Of a DNA stretch of 64,000 bases, positions 44,257 to 53,673 are shown one piece after another (the first letter of the stretch is position 1; each line of letters opens with the position of its first letter). A program made the translations under genes and the position numbers. The notes under the pieces were generated by a model. The model was not told where the DNA came from. It saw nothing but the letters and a program-made list of their open reading frames with translations, and did no database searches. The DNA is from Mucilaginibacter gossypiicola (GTDB taxonomy: Bacteria > Bacteroidota > Bacteroidia > Sphingobacteriales > Sphingobacteriaceae): the NCBI RefSeq assembly GCF_900110105.1, contig NZ_FOCL01000003.1, positions 310,001 through 374,000 on the forward strand. Reading direction: 5' to 3'.

Positions 44257-44880
44257 ATTATACTGCATGATAAACCGGGTAAGCTCAACCGGGTTTTTCA
44301 GGTTAAGTTTTTGCATAATATTTTTACGATGCGTTTCGACGGTGTAAATACTCAGGTGAAGATGCTCGGCCATCTGCTGGTTAGTAAAATTTTGCTTTAT
44401 AAATTGCAAAAGTTCAGTTTCCCTTTTTGTAAGCTGAAATTGCTTTAAAAAAGGATCCGGCTCATTAGGCATAGCATTAACAGCAGCCTGCTTACCTGGA
44501 AAACAACGTTGCCCCTGCCCTACAGAGCGCATCACCTGCAATAACTCCGCCTTTTCCGCATTTTTAAATAAGTAACCATCGGCACCTTCAGTTTTCGCTT
44601 TTTCAATCAAATGCTCCTCATTGTATGTAGAAAGCATGATTACTTTAATTTTAGGGTAGTAATCCTTTATTCGCTTAAGCACTTCAAACCCGTTAATACC
44701 AGGCATATTAATATCGAGCAGTACCAGGTTTGGCGTATGGGTATGCAGCAAATGCAGCAATTCTTTACCATTAGCGGCAACACTTATAACCTCAATATCC
44801 GGTTCGCCCTGCAATAACATGTACAATCCGTTTATAAATAAAGTGTGATCATCTGCTATTATTACTGATAGTTTTTCCAC
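44251..44880 (-). CDS. NarL/FixJ-family response regulator
   Basis: A 209-residue protein. The receiver has IIADDHTLF, the phospho-acceptor aspartate in LVLLDINMPGINGFE and the conserved lysine in DGYLFKNAEK. The C-terminal LuxR-type HTH has LTKRETELLQFIKQ and QQMAEHLHLSIYTVETHRKNI. It is convergent with the sensor kinase, its probable partner, and its start lies 31 bases from repeat copy B. Confidence 0.95.
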   Translation of the reverse strand: MEKLSVIIADDHTLFINGLYMLLQGEPDIEVISVAANGKELLHLLHTHTPNLVLLDINMPGINGFEVLKRIKDYYPKIKVIMLSTYNEEHLIEKAKTEGADGYLFKNAEKAELLQVMRSVGQGQRCFPGKQAAVNAMPNEPDPFLKQFQLTKRETELLQFIKQNFTNQQMAEHLHLSIYTVETHRKNIMQKLNLKNPVELTRFIMQYNL

Positions 44881-44911
44881 GGTGTTTTTAACTTATAAAT
44901 TCACTATAAAG

Positions 44912-44985
44912 CTATACTTTATCTTTATTTCAAAAAATACCAACTGCTTTGTATTGTACACATTAATACCGGTGCATAAAATTGT
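44912..44985 (+). promoter_or_regulatory. Conserved 74-base promoter-like element, copy B
   Basis: The second copy of the 74-base element. The 24-base block (44934-44957), 11-base CATAAAATTGT block (44975-44985) and their spacing are the same as in copy A, while the intervening bases differ. It reads towards the 143-residue protein gene about 100 bases downstream, and its left end is 31 bases from the start of the response regulator gene on the other strand. Confidence 0.6.
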
Positions 44986-45084
44986 TCATAGCAAATCAGC
45001 AGGAAAACCAATTATACGGGCATACGCTTACAGCTGATTTATTGCTACAACCAATGTACCCGAAACCTGTTAACCCAAAAAGTG

Positions 45085-45516
45085 ATGCAATTCTTTATTA
45101 GTACTTTTTTAATAATGCTGATTTGTATAATCGCATTACTGCAAAACAAATCTTATAACGACGGTATAGTTTTGTCAAGGCCTCAATACAAACGTCCTTA
45201 TTTAAAAAGGCCCCAGTTAACACAGTGCAATTATGTTCCTCATACTGTTGCAAAGGTGCCCGACGGATTTATCATTGATAAAAACGAATCGCAAACCGAA
45301 GTGTTTGCCGCTCTATTGACAGATAAGCTCGCCAAACCTTCAATTTTAAACAATCAAGCTTCAGCACTCATCAAAACCGGGGCAGCGGTTCATTTAAACC
45401 CAGAAAAAAATACCCAATCTGAAATCTGCTGCTGTTTCCAATGCGGGATAAATGTACTTGCCCCTACCATCTATATTTCAGGCAACATTTTAACAAGTAT
45501 CAGGATAAATAGTTGA
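45085..45516 (+). CDS. Membrane-anchored protein of unknown function, cysteine-rich end
   Basis: A 143-residue protein from the ATG at 45085; a GTG at 45082 is also possible. The N-terminal hydrophobic segment FFISTFLIMLICIIALL looks like a signal anchor or signal peptide. The remainder is polar with a C-terminal cluster ICCCFQCGINV and no recognised domain. It is expressed from, or near, repeat copy B and may belong to the same regulatory unit as the NarL-type system. Whether the cysteines bind metal or form disulfides is not visible. Confidence 0.55.
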   Translation: MQFFISTFLIMLICIIALLQNKSYNDGIVLSRPQYKRPYLKRPQLTQCNYVPHTVAKVPDGFIIDKNESQTEVFAALLTDKLAKPSILNNQASALIKTGAAVHLNPEKNTQSEICCCFQCGINVLAPTIYISGNILTSIRINS

Positions 45517-46253
45517 GTCCTTTGGTACATGTATTTCAATATACACAGATGACTAAGTATCTGAGACAAATAGATTTTCAAACGTTTTTGATCAAAACAA
45601 GTCAAAATCCGGATCAGGAAAGAAAATAGTTAATTATTTTTCCATTAAAAAAAATAGAAAAAATCATAGCCCGCTATTATTATTTTGCTGGAATATTCAA
45701 TCAAAGGAATCAACCGCCTTCAGGAATAATAAATTTAGCCATCAGAAAAAAACAACAAACACCTGATAAACAAGTAATTAATTAAAAACCCTATTGAAGC
45801 AAATATGAATGATAAAAGCTTTTACCAAAATTTTATCTATTTCGGCCTGCTGTAACTTTCTTTTTACAAAAAAATATTATTATTTTTAAAAGTCGAAACA
45901 ATCAAACTTTTGTTAAGCATGTATTTAACAAAAAATGCATTAAAAAAGCACCAGTTTTCGTACTTATCACTCAATTATTTTTAATAATCGAGTAATTACC
46001 AGTGATATTTCGCATTTTCCGCCTATAACCTACCTCCAGCGCCCATAAAAAATAAATTTCATATAAAATTTACATGAAATTTATATGAAGAATCCAAAAA
46101 AATCGTCATTTTATCGATATTGGAACAACGTTTTATCAAAATTTTTATCAATATTTAAATATACATTTGAAATATTAAACTTTTTTCAACTTTTTTTTCA
46201 TTTTATTACAAAAATTGTAGTTTTGGGTATTAACTAAAACTGATTTTTTAACA
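45517..46253 (+). other. 737-base AT-rich region upstream of susC
   Basis: No supported gene. It contains long A/T runs, an inverted repeat TTCATATAAA (46058-46067) / TTTATATGAA (46080-46089), and two -7-like boxes (46162-46169 and 46218-46225). It is probably the regulatory region of the SusC/SusD operon; a regulatory RNA is possible but not shown. Confidence 0.5.
46162..46225 (+). promoter_or_regulatory. Candidate promoter boxes of the susC operon
   Basis: TACATTTG (46162-46169) and TAGTTTTG (46218-46225) both match the Bacteroidota TAnnTTTG -7 consensus perfectly. The second is 28 bases before the susC start. A convincing TTTG box at about -33 is not seen for either, so which one is used is open. 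Confidence 0.5.
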
Positions 46254-49200
46254 ATGAAAAAACTCCTACTCGCAAGCTGGTGTTTGTTCATGCTATTTAT
46301 TAGTGTGGTACATGCACAAAACAAAACGGTTACCGGCCGGGTAACTTCAAAAGACGATGGACTACCGCTGCCAGGCGTGTCCGTGAGAGTTGTAGGTACC
46401 ACCGTAGGTACGCAAACAAATGCAGATGGCAAATTCTCTTTATCTGTTCCTTCATCTGCCAAATCATTAAGCTTTAGCTTTATTGGCTTTACTTCCACAA
46501 CAGTTGAAATTACTTCGGCTCCCCTGGATGTTAAACTAACAAGCAGTGCCAACAAATTATCCGAAGTGGTAATTACCGGCGCTTATGGCACCAAACAATC
46601 ATCACGGTCGGCTTCGTATGCTGCCCAGGTGGTAAAGTCAGACGCACTGAACACTATCCGTCAGCCTAATGTTAATAATGCGTTAGCAGGTAAGGTAGCC
46701 GGTGTGCAGGTACGCAGCCAATCGGCAGCAGCACTGGGCCGTAACACCAACATCAGGTTACGTGGTGCTACAGGTTTTGGTAGCGGCAACAATCCTTTAT
46801 ATGTTGTTGACGGTACAATAATGCCAAACGCCGATGATTTGAGCAATGATGACATCGACAACATCAGTATCCTGAATGGCCCAGCTGCATCTGCACAGTT
46901 TGGTTCGCAAGGTGCTTATGGTGCTATCGTTATCAGCACTAAAAAAGGTAAAAAGTCAAAAGGTGTTGGTGTTGAATTAAACCTTGGCGCCAATTTCGAT
47001 AAGGCTTACATCCTGCCTAACTACCAAAACACTTATGGTGGCGGAGCCTCTGCCGATTTTATCCAATACCATTGGAAAGATGGCGATCCTGAAGGATGGA
47101 AAGCCTTAGACGGCAAATATTACCCGGATTATACTGACGACAGCAGCTGGGGCCCTAAAATGGTTGGCCAGGAGTATATTCCATGGTATGCATGGGCTGC
47201 AGGTACTAAATACTCGTTTAAAACTGCCAAATGGACCCCTCAGCCAGATAATGCCAAGGACTTTTTCCGTACCGGTGTTGCTTTAAATAACAGTGTGGCA
47301 TTTACTAAAGCTGCCGATGATTACAACATCAGGATGTCGTACAACAACCAGCATACTACAGGTATAGTACCCGAAACCTGGTTAAATAAAAACAACTTCA
47401 CCCTGAACGCCAACTTTGATCTTAACAAACACCTTACCGCAGGTGCAAGCATTAACTACTCGGGCACACAACTTCACGGCCAGATCAGTGATGCTTATGC
47501 AAGCGCGTCAAGCGGCTCGTTCAACTCATGGTTCCACCGTGATTTGGACATGGGCATCATGAAAGAATTGCAGGATTTAAAATCCCCTGACGGAACTTAC
47601 GTAAGCTGGAACCACCAAAACCCTAATTCATACGACCCGTCTAATCCGGGTGCATTTTATGCAGGTAACTATTGGTACAACCCATATTTATGGCAAAAAC
47701 AATGGCAAAACCTTAACACCCGCGATCGTTTGTATGGTAATATCTACTTACAATACAAAATCAACAATGATTTAAGCTTTAAGGTTACCTATCGCCGCAA
47801 CCAAACCAACACCTGGAACGAGGGTAAAATTTCATCAGAAATTCAGGCCAGCGGTACTCAAACAGGTCAGAAGGCTACTTACGCTACTTCAAACTCGTAC
47901 TCAAACCGCGAAAACTATGAAACTTTGCTTAACTATGATAAGCAAATCAAAGATTTTCATCTGAATGTTAATGCCGGTAGTGACTTTTATAACTGGAGCT
48001 ACAAAGACAACAGTGCAACCACCAATAACGGTTTAAGTGTTCCGGATTTGTATACTTTAGCAAACTCTGTTGACCCGATCAGCGCCAGCAACGGCAGAAC
48101 ACAGGAGCAGTACCGTGCAGTATTTGCAAAAGCTTCGGCCAACTACAAAAGAATTGTATACGTAGATGCGACTTTACGTAACGACTGGTTCTCAACCATT
48201 TCTACAGTAAACAATGCCAACTCGGTATTATCAAAATCATTCGGTGGTTCATTCGTATTCAGCGAGTTACTACCCGAATATAAAGATTGGCTGAGTTACG
48301 GTAAAGTAAGGGGCTCATGGGGCCAGGTACCATTGGCATTAGGTACAACAACCGAAACATTTGGTGCATACCGAAACAATACCCTTTATGGTATCGCAGC
48401 AAACAAATGGAATGGAGCTTTATTACAAGGCGGCCCTACCCAGTTTGTTGACCCCGCATTGCATGGAACTACAACAACTTCAAAAGAGGTTGGTTTAGAT
48501 TTAGGTTTCTTTAACGATCGTTTAACTTTTGGCGCTACTTACTGGGCGGCAGATGATAAAGATATTCCACTGGGCTTAGCTGTTAATGCTGCCAGCGGCG
48601 TTTCATCTATCTTAACCAACGTAGGTTTAATTAAAAGAAGAGGTTTAGAGATCACCGCCAGCGGTACTCCTATCAAATTGCCAAACTTTAGCTGGACTGT
48701 TAGTACAAACTTTGCCCAGTTACTTGACAATACAGTTGTTGAGATCAGTAACAAATACGGTGTTGACCGCGTGCAGGTTGCAGGTGTATGGGGTACAGAT
48801 ATGCCTTACCTGATTAACCAAAAAGGCAAATGGTGGGGCCAGATTTATGGTAACGGTATCAAACGTAACTCTGCAGGTATCCCTATCCTAACTTCATCTG
48901 GTGCTTACATCAACGATCCTAACGTATATTTCGGAAGCGCCCTGCCTAAATACACAGGTGGTTTACAAAACTCATTCACTTTGTTTAAAGACTTTGTATT
49001 GAGCGCAAATATCGATTATCAGTTTGGTGGTAAATTTGTTTCATTATCAAACCGCTGGGGCCAATATAGCGGCTTAACGGCTAATACCGCTGCACTTAAT
49101 GACAAAGGCATGTCGGTACGTGACCCTGTTGCCGATGGTGGTGGTGTTAAAGTTACCGGTGTTGATGCTAACAACAACCCGGTTACCTACTACGTTGACG

Positions 49201-49493
49201 CAAAATCATACTACCAGGGTTTAACAAACAACAAAACTTACGATCCTTATGTTTACGACCTTACTTTCATCAAACTTCGTGAGGTTGCTATTGGTTACAA
49301 CCTGCCAATCAAAAAATGGGGTTTAGGTAACGTTTTCCAATCTGCAAGGCTTGATTTAACCGGCCGTAACCTATTGTTGATATACGCTAAATCGAAAGAT
49401 TTCGACCCATCGGAGATCAGCGCTACAGAAGGTGAAACTGCCCAATATCCGGGTACAAGAGGTATCGGTTTCAACTTAAAAGTAACATTCTAA
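46254..49493 (+). CDS. SusC/RagA-family TonB-linked outer membrane protein
   Basis: A 1079-residue outer membrane transporter. It has a signal peptide (ending VVHAQ), an N-terminal carboxypeptidase-D-like domain (TVTGRVTSKDDGLPLPGVSV), a plug domain with GKVAGVQVRS and the NPLYVVDGTIM segment, and a C-terminal beta-barrel ending in an aromatic residue (GIGFNLKVTF). It takes up a glycan or other oligomer with its SusD partner, driven by TonB. No ECF sigma/anti-sigma pair or hybrid two-component regulator is next to it, and no STN domain is visible, so its regulation is not the classic anti-sigma type. Confidence 0.97.
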   Translation: MKKLLLASWCLFMLFISVVHAQNKTVTGRVTSKDDGLPLPGVSVRVVGTTVGTQTNADGKFSLSVPSSAKSLSFSFIGFTSTTVEITSAPLDVKLTSSANKLSEVVITGAYGTKQSSRSASYAAQVVKSDALNTIRQPNVNNALAGKVAGVQVRSQSAAALGRNTNIRLRGATGFGSGNNPLYVVDGTIMPNADDLSNDDIDNISILNGPAASAQFGSQGAYGAIVISTKKGKKSKGVGVELNLGANFDKAYILPNYQNTYGGGASADFIQYHWKDGDPEGWKALDGKYYPDYTDDSSWGPKMVGQEYIPWYAWAAGTKYSFKTAKWTPQPDNAKDFFRTGVALNNSVAFTKAADDYNIRMSYNNQHTTGIVPETWLNKNNFTLNANFDLNKHLTAGASINYSGTQLHGQISDAYASASSGSFNSWFHRDLDMGIMKELQDLKSPDGTYVSWNHQNPNSYDPSNPGAFYAGNYWYNPYLWQKQWQNLNTRDRLYGNIYLQYKINNDLSFKVTYRRNQTNTWNEGKISSEIQASGTQTGQKATYATSNSYSNRENYETLLNYDKQIKDFHLNVNAGSDFYNWSYKDNSATTNNGLSVPDLYTLANSVDPISASNGRTQEQYRAVFAKASANYKRIVYVDATLRNDWFSTISTVNNANSVLSKSFGGSFVFSELLPEYKDWLSYGKVRGSWGQVPLALGTTTETFGAYRNNTLYGIAANKWNGALLQGGPTQFVDPALHGTTTTSKEVGLDLGFFNDRLTFGATYWAADDKDIPLGLAVNAASGVSSILTNVGLIKRRGLEITASGTPIKLPNFSWTVSTNFAQLLDNTVVEISNKYGVDRVQVAGVWGTDMPYLINQKGKWWGQIYGNGIKRNSAGIPILTSSGAYINDPNVYFGSALPKYTGGLQNSFTLFKDFVLSANIDYQFGGKFVSLSNRWGQYSGLTANTAALNDKGMSVRDPVADGGGVKVTGVDANNNPVTYYVDAKSYYQGLTNNKTYDPYVYDLTFIKLREVAIGYNLPIKKWGLGNVFQSARLDLTGRNLLLIYAKSKDFDPSEISATEGETAQYPGTRGIGFNLKVTF

Positions 49494-49523
49494 GCTATTA
49501 AGGATTATTAGATCAACAACAAA

Positions 49524-50975
49524 ATGAAAAAGATATATCTATATACATTAGCAGGCGCGTTTACCTTTTTAGGCGCGGGTTGCAATAAGCTAAAGGATTT
49601 TGGCGATGTGAACAACAATCCGGCAGCAACAGTAACGCCTATCCCTTCGGCCTTGTTATCAAACGTTGAAGCAAGCCTGGGTGGCTATGGTTCAACAGGT
49701 ACCGAAGCTATAAGCGGTGGTCAATACGCTCAATATTTTACAGAAACGCAATATTCAGGAACATCGCTGTACAACCTGCCTCAAAACTCATTTACAGGCA
49801 ACTACGCGGGTAACCTTAATAACCTGCAGCTGGTTATTAACCAAAATCCCAACAAAAACATGGTTAATGTTGCCAAAATATTGCAGCAATATATTTTCTG
49901 GATAGTAACCGATTCATGGGGCGATGTACCGTATAGCGAAGCACTGAAAGGCTCATCAAACATATTGCCTAAATATGATACACAGGAAACCATTTATAAG
50001 GGCATACTAACCACTCTAACTACCGCTATAAATTCGTTTGATTCGTCACCAATAAGCGGCGACATCATTTATGGTGGTGACGTTGCATCATGGAAAAGAA
50101 TGGCCAACTCGCTTAAGCTGCTTGTTGCAGTTCAAATGTCAAATGTAACCGCTTCTTCATCTGTTGCTTCGGCCGCCGCAAGCGAAGCTGTTTCGTCTGG
50201 TGTGATAACTACAAACGATCAAAATTTCCTGCTTCAATATCCGGGTGGTAACTATAAAAGTGCATGGTGGAACCTTTACAACGGTCGTAAGGATTTTGCC
50301 GAGTCAAAAACACTTACCGATGTTACTGCTTCTACCAATGATGCCCGCCAGGCTGCTTTTGGTGGCGAAAGCGAAGTTGCAGGCAATGTTACTACATCAA
50401 ACATTGGCGTACCTTATGGTTTAGCACGTTTAACAGTAACAGCCTTTACCGATGCCAACCCTAAATGGGCCCGTATTTTGCGCGGCGATTTCAGATTGGA
50501 AGCCGGATACGTAATGCTGATCAGCGCTGCTGAAGTATGGCTGGCCCGTGCTGAAGCTGCTAACTTAGGCTGGACTTCAGACGGTATAACTACGGCTTAT
50601 AAAGCTGGTATTACCGCTTCATTTGACCAATGGGGCGTAGGTACACCTTCAGCCGCCTATATAAACCAGTTCCCGGTTACCGATACAAAAGATGCTTCAC
50701 TGACAGGCACACAGGTTAAAAACATATCAACCCAAAGATGGATCTCAAGCTATCCTGATGGCCACATGGGTTGGAATATCTGGAGAAAAACAGGCTGGCC
50801 TGCTTTAACTCCTGCCCCTGATGCTACAAACTCATCTAAGAAAATTGTACGCAGGTTTGTATATGCAACCAGCGAATACAATACAAACGGTGCAAACGTG
50901 AATGCTGCAGTTGCGAGATTAACGGGTGGCGACAGCCAGGATTCGCACGTATGGTGGGATACAAGAACAAACTAA
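49524..50975 (+). CDS. SusD/RagB-family nutrient-binding outer membrane lipoprotein (SusD-like 2)
   Basis: A 483-residue lipoprotein with lipobox GAGCNKLK (Cys near residue 20). The pattern matches the SusD-like 2 group: a DFGDVNNNPA start, YIFWIVTDSWGDVPYSEALKG, and the C-terminal GGDSQDSHVWWDTRT. It caps the SusC barrel and binds the ligand. The gap to susC is 30 bases, so they are co-transcribed. The ligand is unknown. Confidence 0.95.
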   Translation: MKKIYLYTLAGAFTFLGAGCNKLKDFGDVNNNPAATVTPIPSALLSNVEASLGGYGSTGTEAISGGQYAQYFTETQYSGTSLYNLPQNSFTGNYAGNLNNLQLVINQNPNKNMVNVAKILQQYIFWIVTDSWGDVPYSEALKGSSNILPKYDTQETIYKGILTTLTTAINSFDSSPISGDIIYGGDVASWKRMANSLKLLVAVQMSNVTASSSVASAAASEAVSSGVITTNDQNFLLQYPGGNYKSAWWNLYNGRKDFAESKTLTDVTASTNDARQAAFGGESEVAGNVTTSNIGVPYGLARLTVTAFTDANPKWARILRGDFRLEAGYVMLISAAEVWLARAEAANLGWTSDGITTAYKAGITASFDQWGVGTPSAAYINQFPVTDTKDASLTGTQVKNISTQRWISSYPDGHMGWNIWRKTGWPALTPAPDATNSSKKIVRRFVYATSEYNTNGANVNAAVARLTGGDSQDSHVWWDTRTN

Positions 50976-50995
50976 TTCTTAAAAATTGACACAAC

Positions 50996-51949
50996 ATGAA
51001 AAAGAATATATTTATTAAATATCTGCTTCTTGCTGGTATCGCATCTGTGACTGTTTTTTCGGGCTGCCGCAAAGAAACCGCAGCTGATAAAGTTAGCGGG
51101 CAAGCAGCTAATAATGGCAAAACTTTAGTTGGCTTTCCTACCGGAATGGAAAACACTACATTTTTTGATCCGTTTACAGACATTAAAACGATTGACGTTT
51201 TTAGCATAAAAAAAGACGCAAAAGATAATGCCGACTTAATGAAGTCAAACAACTTCGTAGTATCTCTGCTTCCTGACGCAGTTGATAATTACAATGAAAA
51301 TAACGGTACAGAATATGATTTGCTGCCATCGTCTTTTTACACAATTGTAACCTCTCCCGATCTGGCAATTTCAGGAAATAATTACACTTTCAAATTTACA
51401 AATGGGGATTTTCAGAAAACATTCTCCATAAAATTAGATGGAAGTAAATTGGATCTGTCAAAAACCTACATGTTGCCATATAAACTTACAAATTCTGATG
51501 GAGTTGGGATACATGACGCAAGTAAAGACACATTGTATGCAATTTACTCTATTAAAAACGCATATGATGGTAAATATACAATAAGCGGCTCAATAACAAG
51601 ATATATTGACCCTCCGCCTACTACCGATAACGTCTTAGGTGGAACATACCCTGATGGCGTTACCATATCGCTCGCAACCATTGGCAAGTATGCTAATAGC
51701 TTTTCACTGCTTTGGGCAGATGGTAAAACAAGCGTAGGTGGTATAGCTGGTTTAAATTTAGTGGTTGACCCTGCAACAAATAAGGTTACGGTTTCGGCCA
51801 CGGGTAACCCGGCTGTAAAAAATGATCCGGGCTCAGATAATTATTATGATCCCGATGCCAAAACGTTTCATCTCAAGTTTTCATGGGGTGCCGATGCAGA
51901 CCACCAGCGAAAAGTTGATGCTGCCTTGAAATATTCGGGCTCACGTTAA
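50996..51949 (+). CDS. DUF1735-containing lipoprotein
   Basis: A 317-residue lipoprotein (lipobox VFSGCRKE, Cys near residue 23). The N-terminal half carries the DUF1735 pattern (FVVSLLPDAVDNYNENNGT, then LPSSFYTI); the C-terminal half has YDGKYTISGSITRY and a beta-rich domain ending in a GADADHQR motif. DUF1735 domains occur in SusE/F-like surface glycan-binding proteins of uptake loci. It is 20 bases after susD and is the last gene of this operon. Confidence 0.88.
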   Translation: MKKNIFIKYLLLAGIASVTVFSGCRKETAADKVSGQAANNGKTLVGFPTGMENTTFFDPFTDIKTIDVFSIKKDAKDNADLMKSNNFVVSLLPDAVDNYNENNGTEYDLLPSSFYTIVTSPDLAISGNNYTFKFTNGDFQKTFSIKLDGSKLDLSKTYMLPYKLTNSDGVGIHDASKDTLYAIYSIKNAYDGKYTISGSITRYIDPPPTTDNVLGGTYPDGVTISLATIGKYANSFSLLWADGKTSVGGIAGLNLVVDPATNKVTVSATGNPAVKNDPGSDNYYDPDAKTFHLKFSWGADADHQRKVDAALKYSGSR

Positions 51950-51960
51950 TTTAAAATAGA

Positions 51961-51997
51961 AAAGAGCCGCTTTGCATTGCACGATGCGGCTCTTTTT
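51961..51997 (+). terminator. Terminator of the SusC/SusD operon
   Basis: AGAGCCGC (51963-51970) pairs with GCGGCTCT (51986-51993) with a structured loop (GCA/TGC), followed by TTTTTG. It is 11 bases after the DUF1735 gene. Confidence 0.88.
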
Positions 51998-52152
51998 GTA
52001 TCCTGTTACATCATATGTTAATTAATGGTGAAATACCAAGCCTTATCGATAACTAAACAAATCTGTATTGAATAGGGTGTTTAAATAATTATTTATTAAA
52101 CACCGACACTTTAACTGCAGCTTCGTTCTTTTAGTTAATAGTTAAAACAAGG

Positions 52153-52181
52153 AACCGTACACGGTAAGCTCGTGTACGGTT
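52153..52181. terminator. Hairpin between convergent operons
   Basis: AACCGTACAC (52153-52162) pairs with GTGTACGGTT (52172-52181), with TTTTCCC after it on the + strand. It lies 23 bases past the end of the PHP hydrolase gene (minus) and could end transcription from either side. Confidence 0.6.
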
Positions 52182-52203
52182 TTCCCTATTATATATGGTA
52201 TTG

Positions 52204-53427
52204 TCAAAAATTAGGATCGAAATTAAAATATATCGGATTTGACAATCCAACCATATTCCCGCTCAATGCTGCCGACTGTGGTACCTGCGGATAAGGCGTT
52301 GATGGCCCTTCTACCGTAACCCGGTAATAGGTGCGTCCGGCTATTGCCGGCGTATCGGTAAATTCAACCGAGGCTGTTTTCCCATCCATTTTAAGAGTAC
52401 TAAACGAATTTCCATTTTTCACCACATTAATGGTGTAGGTAGTATCACGAACGCTGCTTCCGGTTAGTTGAACTTTAAATTTAACCGGCTTACCTGTTGG
52501 TTTTACATTATCGCCCATCATCATATCCATCTTACCATCGCCATTCAAATCCGCATAAAACTCTACACGGGGTGCATATGGGTTTGAGCTTATAGATACC
52601 CTGCCGTTGGTTAACGCATCAATAACAGCTTGCTTTGTACGATCTGTTGCAAATACCCATGTAGTAGGTGTTCCGGCATAGTTGGCCTTAGCCTGATAGG
52701 TGTTTGGGCCCGGTTTTTCATCTCCCACAGGAACGCCGTGATGTGCATCGCTCCCTCCCCTGCCTGTTAGCTTGCGGCCTGATGAAAGCATATCGTCCCA
52801 GATCATAATTGCGTTAGCATTTTTGGGCCAGATGGCCGAATTCCATACTTCGATAGAATTAACCATATCATACGAGTACCCAAAATGGTCCTTGCCGCTT
52901 GGATGGTTAGCCGACAAATGTATGCCCAGTTTGTTTTTTATGCGTCCTACTACAGTGTCACGCTGGTCGCGCACGTCATATAATTGCTGATGATCATAAG
53001 GCTTAGCCGAGAAGGCGTTGCCATGCCCACGGGTAGTTGTCCATTCTGCAGCATATAGCAGCAATACCGAGTCTGATTTAAACTCAGGATCGATCCATGT
53101 ATTGTGGGCTACGTCACCTTCTACATGATTATCATGATCTGTAATGGCCAGGAAATCGATCCCCACCAGTTTACAAAAAGCGATGATCTTACTGATTGAA
53201 TTATTTGATGATTCCTTACTGTGCCTTGAATGCATGTGCAATTCGCCTTTAAGCCAAACGCCATTACTCAGGCTGGCCGGCGGCGGCAGCGTGCCAAGCG
53301 GTTTGGGAGCCCATGGATTTACATGTGCCGCCTGCCCCAATGATGCCGTGCTGAAGCAGCCTGCCATAATAACCATTAAACCCGTTTTAATTAACAGTCC
53401 GATTTTTCTGTTAGTTTTTAGTGCCAT
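52204..53427 (-). CDS. Secreted CehA/McbA-type PHP-domain metallohydrolase
   Basis: A 407-residue protein with a signal peptide (ending near STASLGQAA). The PHP-domain metal motifs are GELHMHSRHSKES, ITDHDNH and LSANHPSGKDHF, and GGSDAHHG follows. The C-terminal part (about residues 300-407) is beta-rich and may bind substrate. CehA/McbA-type enzymes hydrolyse carbamate or phosphoester bonds; here a glycan- or phosphate-linked substrate is possible. It is convergent with the SusC/SusD operon. Confidence 0.88.
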   Translation of the reverse strand: MALKTNRKIGLLIKTGLMVIMAGCFSTASLGQAAHVNPWAPKPLGTLPPPASLSNGVWLKGELHMHSRHSKESSNNSISKIIAFCKLVGIDFLAITDHDNHVEGDVAHNTWIDPEFKSDSVLLLYAAEWTTTRGHGNAFSAKPYDHQQLYDVRDQRDTVVGRIKNKLGIHLSANHPSGKDHFGYSYDMVNSIEVWNSAIWPKNANAIMIWDDMLSSGRKLTGRGGSDAHHGVPVGDEKPGPNTYQAKANYAGTPTTWVFATDRTKQAVIDALTNGRVSISSNPYAPRVEFYADLNGDGKMDMMMGDNVKPTGKPVKFKVQLTGSSVRDTTYTINVVKNGNSFSTLKMDGKTASVEFTDTPAIAGRTYYRVTVEGPSTPYPQVPQSAALSGNMVGLSNPIYFNFDPNF

Positions 53428-53673
53428 AAGTAATTTTATAGATCTTTTTTATTGCATAATAATTTGGCTGCCAACTTAGCCCACTCATATTAGCTAACCG
53501 TTAACAGGTGTAAATGATATAAAAATGTGACAGAGGAGGCAAAAACTGCGAACGCGTATTCTATTAGGTAAAACATATTCGAAATGGCACCTCATTTTTA
53601 CCGGGAAGCCAAGATGATATCTGCAAAAACATTAGTAATTTAGAACTAAGCTAATCCGTTTAATTCTACCGCT

